Assembly: GCA_024195585.1 (NCBI GenBank)
Contig: SWBL01000304.1
Location: 1 to 64,000 of the forward strand
Origin: Aureobasidium sp. EXF-3400
Taxonomy: Eukaryota > Ascomycota > Dothideomycetes > Dothideales > Saccotheciaceae
Direction of reading: 5' to 3'
DNA: 64,000 nt
The notes under the pieces were generated by a model that was not told where the DNA came from, made no database searches, and saw only the letters and a list, made by a program, of their open reading frames with translations. Position 1 is the stretch's first letter. Every line of letters begins with the position of its first letter. This document shows positions 33,870 through 44,124 of the stretch, one piece after another. The position numbers were made by a program, and so were the translations under genes.

Positions 33870-34414
33870 CTTGAGCAGTTTCTTGCACCTGTGATCTTGG
33901 AGAAAGGAGACGGAAGGTTGTCTACACAGGGTGGACAAGCAGATGAATTGTCCACCGGTGAGCAGTCATATATACTGAGGCTGGCGGCTACTGCATCCTT
34001 CGAGACAGCTGCCGCCCTTTCATGCTTATGGCGCAGAATAACACGTCATCAAGCAGACAGAAAGAGGCTGGAGATAGGCAGAGTCAATGAGAAGTGTATG
34101 AGGATCTATACAAGATGTATCCGAACACGGCAGCAGTATTCGAGAAGGGACATGGACGAGATTAGATAGCTATCATGCGGGGTGATGGTCAGAGTGTGTA
34201 CGAGTCCAAGATGCAGCGCGTGTTTGTACGGGGTAGGCGACGAATATGGTTCGTTTGTCGGGCTCTCGAGAACGAGACGTGGTTCAAGGCTCGGTTTCGT
34301 GTCCTACGACAAGACGAAGAGGAATTACAATATCGCGAAGACAGAATCGAAACGAAGACGCGTTCGATATTGAAGAGAAGCAAAAGAGGTTAGACGCCAG
34401 AAACAGCATACGTC
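33870..34414. promoter_or_regulatory. Divergent region between P450 and SNX4
   Basis: 545 bp between the starts of the P450 (minus) and SNX4 (plus). It holds both promoters and possibly an unrecognised 5' exon of SNX4. Short frames in the last 200 bp (34175-34400) are basic and motif-free. Confidence 0.45.
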
Positions 34415-35812
34415 ATGGCCAACCCCAGATGGCACTCAGACAGCGGCAGCTCTTTGGGCCGAGAGCGAGCTGGACCCAGACTTGCGACTTGCCAGTCCTT
34501 ACAACGCATTCTCTCAAGACACATGGCCATGGAGTACGAACCGACCGCCGACGACGCAAATGTCGACCTCGCTGGCCCTGGCCTGCACGGCAAGCTCGAG
34601 TGCCGTGTGACAGACCCCCAGAAGGAGAACGAGGGCACCCAGAACCCCTTCATCTCGTACCTCGTCACCACCGATACCGACTTCAAGTCCTTCGTCAACG
34701 ACCACTCGGCACTACGCCGCCGCTTCACCGACTTCGTCTTCTTGCAAAAACACCTTACGCGCGAGTACCCGCAATGTGCCGTTCCACCGCTGCCCGACAA
34801 GCACAAGATGGAGTACGTTCGCGGCGACCGCTTCGGCCCTGACTTCACCTCGCGCCGCGCACACGCTCTGAACCGCTTCCTGAGCCGTCTCACACTACAC
34901 CCTGTCCTCCGTCGCGCTGCCCTTCTCGCCCAGTTCCTCGAAAGCGACGCATGGAACTCGACCATGCGCTCCCGAGCCGCCCGCGGCATGAGTGCCGGCG
35001 AGCCCGCTGCCCCCAGCGTCTTGGAAACCTGGACAGACAGCTTCCTGAACGCCTTTGCCAAAGCCCACAAGACCGACCGCCGCTTCGTCGACGTCCGCGA
35101 ACGTGCCGACAAACTCGACGACGATCTCTCCACCGTCTCCAAATCCGTCTCCCGTCTCGCACGCCGCGAATCAGATCTCGAAGCCGACTACGCCGACCTA
35201 GCCACACAGTTCCAAAAGCTCGCACAACTCGAACCCGGTGTGCAAAACGACCTCACCAGCTTCGGCTCCAGCATACAAGCGAACTCGCAAGCATGGAAAG
35301 AGTTGCGCGAATACACGGATCAAGACTATCTCGGTAGTTTGCGTGATATGGAGGCCTACATCGCCTCAGTAAAAGCCCTCCTCAAGACGCGCGAGCAAAA
35401 ACAACTCGACTTTGAAGGCCTATCTGAATACCTGACCAAAGCCGCCAGCGAGCGCGACAACCTCGCTTCAGGACCCAGCATGGGAGCCTCTGGCTTCATC
35501 CGCGCCAAAATCGAAGACGTGCGCGGTGTTGACCACGAAACAGCCCGTAAAGAGCGCGTCCGCAAACTCGAGCTCCAGATCGAACGTCTGCAGAACGAAG
35601 TCGAGGCTGCAAAGAAGACGAGTGAGGCCTTTGACATCGAGGTCGTCAAGGAGGTGGATGATTTCGAGCGTATCAAAGCAACAGAGTTCCGTGAGACGCT
35701 GGGTGGGCTTGCAGATGCCAATTGCGAGTACTTCCGCTCGACCATCGATACGTGGCAGAAGTTTATCGATCAGATGGAACGCGAGCAAAGGGAGTCGGTG
35801 ACGAGTTCCTAG
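34415..35812 (+). CDS. SNX4: Sorting nexin SNX4/ATG24
   Basis: A single open frame encodes 465 aa from ATG 34415. The conserved part starts at about residue 44 (ANVDLAGPG then GKLECRVTDPQKENEGTQ). The PX domain contains RRRFTDFVFLQKHL, PPLPDKHKMEYVRGDRFGPD and RRAHALNRFLSRLTLHPVLR, which bind phosphatidylinositol 3-phosphate. A BAR-type helical region covers about 200-460. SNX4 works as a heterodimer in endosome-to-Golgi retrieval and in selective autophagy. Residues 1-40 do not look like fungal SNX4; a second ATG at 34523 (MAMEYEPTADD) is more plausible if the gene is intronless, or an upstream exon may be missing. Family assignment is firm; the N-terminus is not. Confidence 0.9.
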   Translation: MANPRWHSDSGSSLGRERAGPRLATCQSLQRILSRHMAMEYEPTADDANVDLAGPGLHGKLECRVTDPQKENEGTQNPFISYLVTTDTDFKSFVNDHSALRRRFTDFVFLQKHLTREYPQCAVPPLPDKHKMEYVRGDRFGPDFTSRRAHALNRFLSRLTLHPVLRRAALLAQFLESDAWNSTMRSRAARGMSAGEPAAPSVLETWTDSFLNAFAKAHKTDRRFVDVRERADKLDDDLSTVSKSVSRLARRESDLEADYADLATQFQKLAQLEPGVQNDLTSFGSSIQANSQAWKELREYTDQDYLGSLRDMEAYIASVKALLKTREQKQLDFEGLSEYLTKAASERDNLASGPSMGASGFIRAKIEDVRGVDHETARKERVRKLELQIERLQNEVEAAKKTSEAFDIEVVKEVDDFERIKATEFRETLGGLADANCEYFRSTIDTWQKFIDQMEREQRESVTSS

Positions 35813-36099
35813 ATCCGTTTCTTACATGTGTCTTGAATGAATGGCGTATACACCGGTGGGGGGAACAACGAGGGAAACAGTTGAAATGTGTAATTATGAT
35901 GTTTGTTCGATCGAGCATTCTTCGAACTTAGAGGAAATGTGAATTATTTGATCACTTGCTTTGCTTCCTGTGCTTCCATGTGCTTTTGTACAAAATCATT
36001 GCTCCCCGTTGGCACTTTCTCTGCTCTCGATAACCGGCCTTCCTTCCTTCCTTTCCAAGCACGAGTCTCAGCAGAGCATTCTGGCTGTGCTGTCACTTC

Positions 36100-36399
36100 T
36101 CAATCTTCAAAGACTGAGCAGCATCTGCTCACCTCATCAGGATCATGATGTTCAGGTCTGCCCACAGAGGACTTGTATGGTGAACGATCTCTTCTCTTCT
36201 TTCCCTTGTCCTTCTTCTTGTTGTTGCTCGCTCCTGCCTTGGGGTGTTTGCCGTCCCAAGCCAGTTTGCCAACAAGAGAGGTGATGGTGACAATGACAAG
36301 GGCGATGAAGGTACGGCTGCCTCCCTGTTGAAAGGATTTGTGTTAGATGGGAAACGGGCAGGAATGAATAAGAGGGAGCGAAAGTCACTTACTACCATG
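36100..36399 (-). CDS. Small single-pass membrane protein, about 76 aa
   Basis: Two exons, complement of 36394-36399 and 36100-36324, joined by a 69-nt intron (GTAAGT...CAACAG). The first exon is only ATG GTA; the second gives GGSRTFIALVIVTITSLVGK and then LAWDGKHPKAG and a very basic tail with KKKDKGKKRRDR. The hydrophobic run at about 7-21 is a good membrane helix with a positive cytosolic or matrix side. An alternative third exon is possible through a GTGAGC donor after DPDE. I do not recognise the family. It lies in the same direction as TRS130, just beyond its 3' end, and converges with SNX4. Confidence 0.5.
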
Positions 36400-36942
36400 A
36401 TTGCTGTAGGGGATGGAGGCGTAGAGATGATTGGAAGGAGATCGGAAGAGGAAAGTGCTCGGTTGTAGAGATCGTGGGATCAAAGTGACGAAGCCTGGAT
36501 GGTCGTGTATGGTGCACGAGGTGGAAGTTGGTGTGAGATCGTAGACCAAAGTTGGCGCTACTGTGGTAGTAATGATCTAAAGAGCCGAAGGTCAGTCTTG
36601 TACTGCTGACAACGGACTGCCATGAACATACATGAGTCGTGTTGGTTGTTGGTAGTGATCTTTGATGTGGACCAAGGCGTAGACCAACGATATCTGGTGG
36701 AGTGGTAGAGAGAGGAAGAGAGCAAACTGCAACCACTCCATCGTTTTATAGAATATACGGAGGTCCGTGCGATACCGACAGTGACGAGATATAGTGAAGA
36801 AATGGATGGAAGCAAACAAGGGAACGATCCAAGAAGATTCCGTGAGCAAGTGAAGGAGGCAATCCTGAAAGTAAAAACCGGGCACGGAAGGAACCCGTCT
36901 AATCAGATACACATCTACTTACTCCAGACTGACGTCCGCACC
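36400..36942. other. Region between the small membrane protein gene and TRS130
   Basis: 543 bp holding the small gene's promoter and long leader plus the TRS130 3' UTR. A hydrophobic frame on the minus strand (MEWLQFALFLSLPLHQISLV from about 36742) could be a short upstream frame, but nothing supports translation. Confidence 0.35.
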
Positions 36943-39900
36943 TTATTGGAGTCTGGACGTTCGAGTACTGTCAACACTTGCTCTGACCGACTCTGTAGCG
37001 GTAGGTATCCTCTGCAACGCTGGCATGATATCCCTCTCCCTCACCGTCACTGTTGTCGTTCTCGCTTCCCGTACAACCAGGACAGTCTCACCTGAGTTGC
37101 GATAATCAGTCTCGCAGCTAACCAGCGGCTGTGTTGTTTCTTGCTCGGCAGGGGCATTGCTCTGTCCTGGACTGAGCAACCTTGAGAGGCCGTTCGACTC
37201 AGAGTTGGCGGCAGAAGCGGTGACCGGTTGGATGTCCACAGAAGGCAGGAGGTGCATGCCCGGTTTTAGGGGTACCAGAACGAGCGAGATCTTGGTCTCT
37301 TCTTCGTCCGACTTGTAGTTGAAGCGTGAGCGTTTGGGTCCAGCCACGAGCCATGGGCCATCTGAGGGAGCGTCGATGGTATACGTGAACGTCAGAGGTG
37401 TACCTGACGCTATTTCTGCAGAAGCCCAGCGTCTGGTGTGTTTTATGGTAAGAATGGCCGGTAAAGGACGGCCGATGATGAATGATTTTCTAGAGTCGTC
37501 GCTACCAAGGTAGAGAGTAATGGTGTGCAAAACATCGACGGTTGGGACCTCGACGGAGAGTCTGATCTTCCTCGACAAAGTGGCTGCCACAGGTTCGTCA
37601 AGAAGCAACTTGTGGTTATTCTGCACAGAAGTTAGCATAGGGAGGATTGATTGCTGATCACGAGACGAAAAGACTTACCGAATGCCATTCCAGCAACCAC
37701 TCGTCCAGACCTTGTCGCTTGTCAGCGGTGAGACTGGCAAAGATCTTTCCCCAGCCTGTTGCCTCGTACGAAGGTACTTGGAATTCATTGAGCAGTACGG
37801 CCTGCTCAAGCTGCTGAGCTAGTGCATACGACTTTGCTCTGTTCAATAAGGTGGGTACGAGCAGGCGTCGCAAAGCCGCAAAGGGGCTGTTTGCAACTGC
37901 CTTTTCAAGCACATCGCCAAGCTTTTCAAAGATGGCCTCATCTAAGCGTACATACTCGACGGTTAGTGCCAACGCAGCTTCCTTCTTGTTGAGTTTGCTT
38001 CCTTCCGAGTCCTTTCTCGTAATCTTGTACGTTAGACTGGCCGGCTGTTTGTCGAACACAGTCACCGGCAAAGGGCAAGGTAGAGCTCGTACTCCGTAGA
38101 CCTGTGACTCCTCTACCTGTACATTCGTGACTTTCAGTGGTATCGTGTTTGTCGTTCTGATACTGAAGCGCGAGAACAGGGCCTGAGACTTGAAGATGTC
38201 ATTAACATCAACATCTAGGGGCAGCGCTGCTGCAATCGCAGAAGTGCGGAGGTACGAGAACGTTCCCTGGCTGGTCTGATAATGTGCCTCCAGCTTTACA
38301 GTAAGCTCATCGAGGCTGCGTTCTGTACTATAAGGTACCCGGACTTTGACGTCTATTCCCTCGTCCGCAGCACCGAGCTTGAGCATACCAGCCTGTGATG
38401 TGTCTAGCTGACTGTGATTGCTTTCTATAATCTCGGCATCTGCAGTATGCAACCTCAGCCCAGCGGAGGCAGACTTCAGCCGCAGGTTAAGAGTTTCAGT
38501 GTTGTTGCGTCCTGTCGCGATTGTAAGCACAATGGATCGTAGCTTGTCAATGTGTATATCGTTGGCCAGTGTTGCCCGGACTTCCAAAGATTCACCATGA
38601 GGATAAACCAGTAGCGAGGGCCCGTTCATGCTGGGTCTTCTCCCAGACATGTTGGCATTGGTTATGCCTAAAGGTGTCGTCTGTGGCCTCGGCTGGAAGT
38701 CGTGTGAGAAGTGGAGCTTCTTAGACTCTAGCACCAGTTTGTCGATCAAGTAATGCCCGTACGTTGTGACATTCGAGTGAACTTGGAATTTCGCAAGCCC
38801 TCGATTCAGCTCCAGAGGACCATCACTCTGCAGAAGTATCTCCTGGCTAGCGTCGCTTACTAGTACCAATCGTAATCTGACGCGGTCGACTACGAGGTCC
38901 TCATCCAGAAGATGTTTGAGGCGAATGTCCAAACCGAATCCATCCTTATCCGGATGGAGTACAACTTCTGGGCTGACATCGATCTCGGCGAAGAAATCAG
39001 ACATCGGAGTCGTGAAGTTGTAGGGAAGTTCCCCTGAGAAGCTTACGAGATCTCCAAGGACACCACTAACGTCGACGGTCTCTTCGTCCAGCCATGCAGA
39101 AGCATTGCGTACTCTGGGTAATGCTCTTGTTGTGCGACGTGCGACGACCTTGCCCAATAGGCTCAGCATCACTCTCATGTATTCATCTCGTCGGTGCAGA
39201 TCTTTCAGACATTTGGCATATATCCTCAGTATCTCACCATGGACATATGACCAACTCGTCTTGGAGAAGGTCGCAGACGAGCGCTGGAAGTAACTAGCTG
39301 CCTGAGCAACATCGCCGAGTTGACTAACGAAAAAGTCAGTTGAGCTTAGGAGTGTTGTGGTACTCATGGAGACTTACTATTTGAGTATGGCAAGATCGCT
39401 CATGACAGAGTCTGCAGACTTGGTGTGATTTGCTGTGGTAAAATGTGATACTGCGAGCTGGCTCAATTGCTTTCAAGATATCAGTTGATGCATCGGACGA
39501 AACGGACAGGACGTTGTTACCTCATAGACAGCCCTAAACTCTTCCAAAGATGCGAGTGCAGCCGACAGCGGGCCACTAAGAAGCAGTTGTGCTGTCTTTT
39601 CGATTTCCAAAGCTGATGGTGATGCTCCAAACGCTTCTTCACCGGGCTTAACTTCCTCCTTCCCGTCAAGGTCTACATCAGCTAGGGTTTGTGTCGCTTT
39701 GATCGCGGCCCAGCCTGAGAGCCACCCTTTCTGTTTTGCAAGAGCCTCGATAATCCTTCGCTGCATAAGGAGAAGCTGAGCCCGGCCAGAAGCAAGGACA
39801 GCGATGCCAGATCCATTCGTGATTGCAGCATCTGGCTGTGGATTGGGACTGGATTTTGCGTATCGTTCGTTTTCATAAATGGTTTGTGGTGTCAATTGTG

Positions 39901-41654
39901 ACGAGGACGACGCGCTGCGCTGCAGAGAGCTTGATCGCGTAGGGTGAGTGTTTGCTCCCTGAGGAAAATTGAAGCTGCCGCCTGTCTCTTTTCTAGAATA
40001 GACACCCAAAGCCTGGCTTTGTGGCAATGGCGATAGCTTCTCCCCAGACGAGGGAAAATCTTTTGAGGCGGTCTCATCAAGCACCTGATCAAGCACAGCG
40101 TATGTCCAGGAAGAAGCGATATTTTCCACGAGAGAAGAAAGATGAGAATTGATTTCAGACCTACACAGCTATCAACACAAAAATCTATCTGATGCACGAG
40201 GATGAAACCGTACCCGTCGGTAAGACCGTTGCGGAGAGCACGAGCATTAGTAGCAGCGAACAGAGCTGCCCTCTTACAAACTTCAGCAGCAAAGGTCAGA
40301 TTGTCGTCTTTAGAATTACTTTTGGCGCTGGAAGGTCTGGCCTGTTGAAGGTTACCACTTCCAGCGCTCAGGCGAAGCAAAAGTGTTCTCTGCCTTGCGA
40401 AAATGTATGATCGAAAGTCAAACAGAGATATAGTGCTCGAAACAATATCACCGCGGTAGTCCTTCTTAGTAAGATCCAGGGGCTGGTTGAATGTTTCTCG
40501 AAACTGCGAAGTCAGTTGCTCAAGCTTGAGTGTATCCGGCTGCGCGTCAATCATCTCTAGAAGAGCTTGTTTCTGAAGTCCAAGATCGCCAAGGAAAGTA
40601 CCTTGGGCAGCACCAGATTCATTGTCACGCAGAGCAGAATCGAGTCCTGCCGAAAGCTCATCATATATTGCCAGAGCGTCTTCGACCAGACCGACACTCT
40701 CAAAACCGCGAGCTAGACCTTCTTTCAATGTGAAGAAAGTGCAAAAGTTCCAGCCAGGTAGAGCACGTTGGGAATCCTTCTCACGAATATCGTCCTCGTA
40801 TTGTAGTACGCGCAGGTCAAAAGACATGAGAATCAAGGTCTTGAACTTGGCGACAAGGTCCTGCCAGGCATTGTCTTGTTCTTGCGGACTCTCAATATAT
40901 GGTTGAGAGACAGGCGTCTGTGGCAGTAGCTGTGGAGGGATATCTTTCTTCTGCAGCCTGATTTGAGCGATACGCTCCGGTCCAGATTTGGAAGAAGCGG
41001 TAAAATCAGAGCGTATCTTGTCCAAAACAGTTCTCGAGCTCTTGCCGGGCCATTTAGTGGTGCTCGACGGCCTCTCAACCAATTCGTCGGGATCTTTCTT
41101 AGATGCAGCAGTCCAGCGAGGTTCGGAAGCGGCGATGGTGTCAGGAATGACTACATGCAGAATGAGCCATTCAGCAGCATCGTGGTCCTCTGAGCGGTTT
41201 ATAGCAGAGGAACTCTGGGAAGGTGGAGCAATTTCGTTTATCCAGTCGCGGAGAAGCTGGCGTGACGAAGCCTTGTATGTGTCCTTGTCGTCGCATCGTA
41301 GCAGAAAGATCCTGAGGTAAGGGGTCTGGCGGAGCCCGGGGATCTGGTGCCTTCTCTCTTTGGCGACTGAAGCGGGGCCAGATCTGGAACCGGAGGAATC
41401 GACACGCTGCAATTTGTCGCTCTCTGAAGCCTCGGTCTGGGCATCGGGAACGAACTCTACATGGAGGGCGCCAATAGAGCGCAAAGGCCTCGAGGGAGAT
41501 TTCCAGTTCAGGTTGCGCAAGGGGAGCCTGGATGCTAGGTCACGCGAGATTAAGGGAAATATACCAGAGGGATCATGGTACTCGACTAGATAGAACGTCA
41601 GAACAGAGAGGTAGGTGAGAGGTTATGCGACACACCGGTGACCTTGGAACTCAT
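36943..41654 (-). CDS. TRS130: TRAPPII complex subunit TRS130 / TRAPPC10
   Basis: Six exons, complement of 41636-41654, 40214-41585, 39521-40160, 39378-39469, 37679-39323 and 36943-37620, give 1481 aa with phases closing at every junction. The first exon is just 19 nt; splicing creates MSSKVTVEYHDPSGIFPLIS, then LASRLPLRNLNWKSPSRPLR, the characteristic N-terminus of fungal Trs130 (Aspergillus HypA). Helical TRAPPC10 repeats follow through the middle (NAWQDLVAKFKTLILMSFDL, GLVEDALAIYDELSAGLDSA), then a beta-rich C-terminal part. TRAPPII is a guanine-nucleotide exchange complex for the Rab11-type GTPase at the late Golgi and is needed for polarised hyphal growth. Its start lies 375 bp from QCR10 in a divergent pair. 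Length is normal for the family. Confidence 0.93.
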
Positions 41655-42029
41655 AGTAGACTCCATAGCTGAATGCGACCAAGATCAATGAGCGATTGCG
41701 GTATGCTACAGAAAAGCCAAGGCGTGCGGATGACCAAACATGATAAGAGATCAGCGCATTGTTTCTGTATGTGAATTGATCAAGTAGAAGAGTGATAGAA
41801 AGCAATTAAGCAGAAAGCGAATGCTTGGTCGCAGCAATGTACTAGTGTTTTGGGAGGTGGACAGGGAGGTGACAGCTGCGAGAGACGGCGACTTGTGGCC
41901 GGGCGGGCCGATCATTTTGTCACGCCTTCTCCATGGTCAGCAGCGGAAGCCGAAGCAAGCGCAAGTCGAGAGAGCGACGACGGCGAACTGTCGATTGAAC
42001 GTCACTATAATACCACCACACAACTCACA
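41655..42029. promoter_or_regulatory. Divergent promoter, TRS130 and QCR10
   Basis: 375 bp between the two start codons, serving an essential trafficking gene and a respiratory-chain gene. No clear TATA box is visible; no repeats. Confidence 0.5.
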
Positions 42030-42619
42030 ATGCAGCCGTCGCAGATCAGAGCCGTACGCCTCATCTATCCCAACACCTACGCGCCCATACTGATGATCCT
42101 ATAGGCCGGATTCGGCACCAAGTTCGAGGGCCACCACGGCATGCAGCCCTGGGTCAGCCTTCCCAACTACAAGGCCTACCAGAGCAAATACGGCCCCAAG
42201 TGAGACTTGCCCGAGTCTGTCCAACCATCGCATCCAAATACTGACTCGCTCGACCTCCAGCTACAAGATTGGCGCCAACTTCCACGGCATCGACCTCCAC
42301 CGCGCCAGAATCTTGTACGTCAACCGCCTCTTCTCCCATACCTACATCAACAACCCTTTGCCTTCACCCTCGAATCCACCTCTCAAACCCTCGAATCAGT
42401 CACTCTTGAATCCATCGCCCTCAGTCCATCCTCGTACAGTTTGCTAACAAGGCCTCTTTTAGCGGTACCACCGCTGCTGGCTTCGGTGCCGTTGCCGGTA
42501 TCTTCGCCCTCTTCTTCTTCGCCGACGTCCCCAAGGTACGAAAGGATATCATGCAGAAGGTTCCCTTCATTGGCAGCCACTTCATCAAGGAGATCGCCCC
42601 CGAAGACAACCCCTTCTAG
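42030..42619 (+). CDS. QCR10: Cytochrome bc1 complex subunit 10 (QCR10)
   Basis: Four exons, 42030-42053, 42105-42199, 42261-42314 and 42463-42619, give 109 aa in frame. The translation runs MQPSQIRAAGFGTKFEGHHG, then KAYQSKYGPNYKIGANFHGI, then a single membrane helix AAGFGAVAGIFALFFFADVP, and the conserved tail KDIMQKVPFIGSHFIKEIAP with EDNPF. This arrangement matches small fungal QCR10 proteins of respiratory complex III in the inner mitochondrial membrane. Exons of 24 and 54 nt and a last intron of 148 nt make it easy to mis-annotate. Assignment rests on the helix plus tail motif and is good but not certain. Confidence 0.82.
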
Positions 42620-42842
42620 ACGCCCGGCCACTACGGTGATGCTTTCTGGAGTTGGCTGCTGTGTACATTAAATTCAGACGGGGTTGCAGCATAAATTGCA
42701 TGTTTTCTAGACCTTCTGTTCCACCCTTCAAAAGTTACCATCAGGAAAACACGTGTCTCTGTCTCTTTGGGATGCATTTATCATTACGCCTCTTTTGCGC
42801 CGATGCGATGCGCCTAATACATAGAATCAACATGACGTAAGT

Positions 42843-43791
42843 TTAGTTGGCCTCGAGTCTGGACACGACCGATGCCATCTCCTCATCGCCGTATATCCTG
42901 AAGCCCTTGTCCTTGGTGACGCTGGCCAACTGCACGTTCTTTGAATCCAGCTTCTCCTCCATGACCTGCTTCAGCGTCTTGAGCGCCAGAACCTCGGCCT
43001 CTGCCAGTGTCAATGACTTGTGGAACTCGTTCTGTAGCTCGGCCTGTGCACCCTCTGAGCCAGAGCCAATGGCCTTTGCGTCGTAGCGGTAGAATGTGCC
43101 CGAGGGCTCGGCGTGGTACCTGAATGGTCAGAATCTGTGTTTGGTAGTAGAAGAGGGTTCGGTGCTTACAGTGATGGACCGTTCTCGTCAAAGCCAGCAA
43201 TGAGCAGGGCGACACCGAAGGGTCTGCTCATGATGCTCTCCTCGCCTTCGGCACCCTCGCCGAATCTAAGGGCCAAGTCGCAAACAGCCTGGGTACAGCT
43301 CTCGACGGACAGAGGTTCGGCGTAGTTGAAGGCGTGGCTTTGCGAAGTGATTCTGGCGTGCTCGATCATGCTACGGGCGTCGGCCTGGAGGCCGGACATG
43401 GCGGCACCGATGTGTCTGTCAATCTCGACAATCTTCTCGACGGAACTAGTCTCGAGCAGTGTTGAAGTGACGCGCTTCTCGACACCAAGGATGACACCTT
43501 CCGAGGTTGCGACCTGTTTGTTGGTCAGACAAGGAGTATGGAATCGAAAATATAGCGACAGGACGTACACCGATGGCAGTGGAGCCGAGCTTGATGGCCT
43601 CGAGCGAGTATTCTACTTGGAAGAGACGGCCTTCGGGCGAGAAGGTGCTATAGTGGAATGAGTATTCTGTTTGAAGATGGAGCAGGGAGAGGTGACGCAC
43701 TTGATGCCGCGATCTGGACAAACATGTTAGCAAGCTGGCAGAGAAAGGGTTCGTCGTGATAGTCACCATATTCGGAACGAGCAATGAACAT
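42843..43791 (-). CDS. PUP2: 20S proteasome subunit alpha5 (PUP2)
   Basis: Five exons, complement of 43767-43791, 43701-43713, 43569-43647, 43170-43513 and 42843-43119, give 245 aa. The tiny first two exons (25 and 13 nt) encode [13 protein letters not shown], which leads into [20 protein letters not shown], the alpha-subunit N-terminal signature that gates the 20S core. [40 protein letters not shown] and [20 protein letters not shown] identify alpha5 specifically. It is a structural, non-catalytic ring subunit in cytosol and nucleus. It diverges from the GCP2 gene with 333 bp between starts. Confidence 0.96.
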
Positions 43792-44124
43792 GGCTGCGGG
43801 AGTTGGTGGGGAACAGCGAGTGGTGGCGGTGTATGTGGGTATTTGATGGGATGCGAAGCAGGAGTGATTACTGCGATGGCTTGTCGGGAATGAGGACGAT
43901 GAGTTGGGGGGAAACGGAAAGGCGAGAGAGAGGTTGATGACAGAGGGCGAGGTGATTGTCTACTGAAGCACGAAGCACCGAGCAGCAGTCGGCGGCGGTG
44001 ATGCACTTGCGAGAGCTTTGACCTCTTCAATGTGTTCCCGACCCTGCGCCAACGCGTCGGCCAGACACAGCAACGCGCTTGCAATTCGACTCTGTTCAGC
44101 TTGCAGCCATGCGAATACTGGATA
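43792..44124. promoter_or_regulatory. Divergent promoter, PUP2 and GCP2
   Basis: 333 bp between the start codons. On the GCP2 side there is an ACGCGT hexamer at 44052-44057 and a related ACGCGC about 20 bp on, matching the MluI cell-cycle box bound by MBF in yeasts. A GGTGGCGGT block near 43820 is only a partial match to the proteasome PACE element. A purine-rich GGGGGGAAACGG block lies near 43908. Confidence 0.45.
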
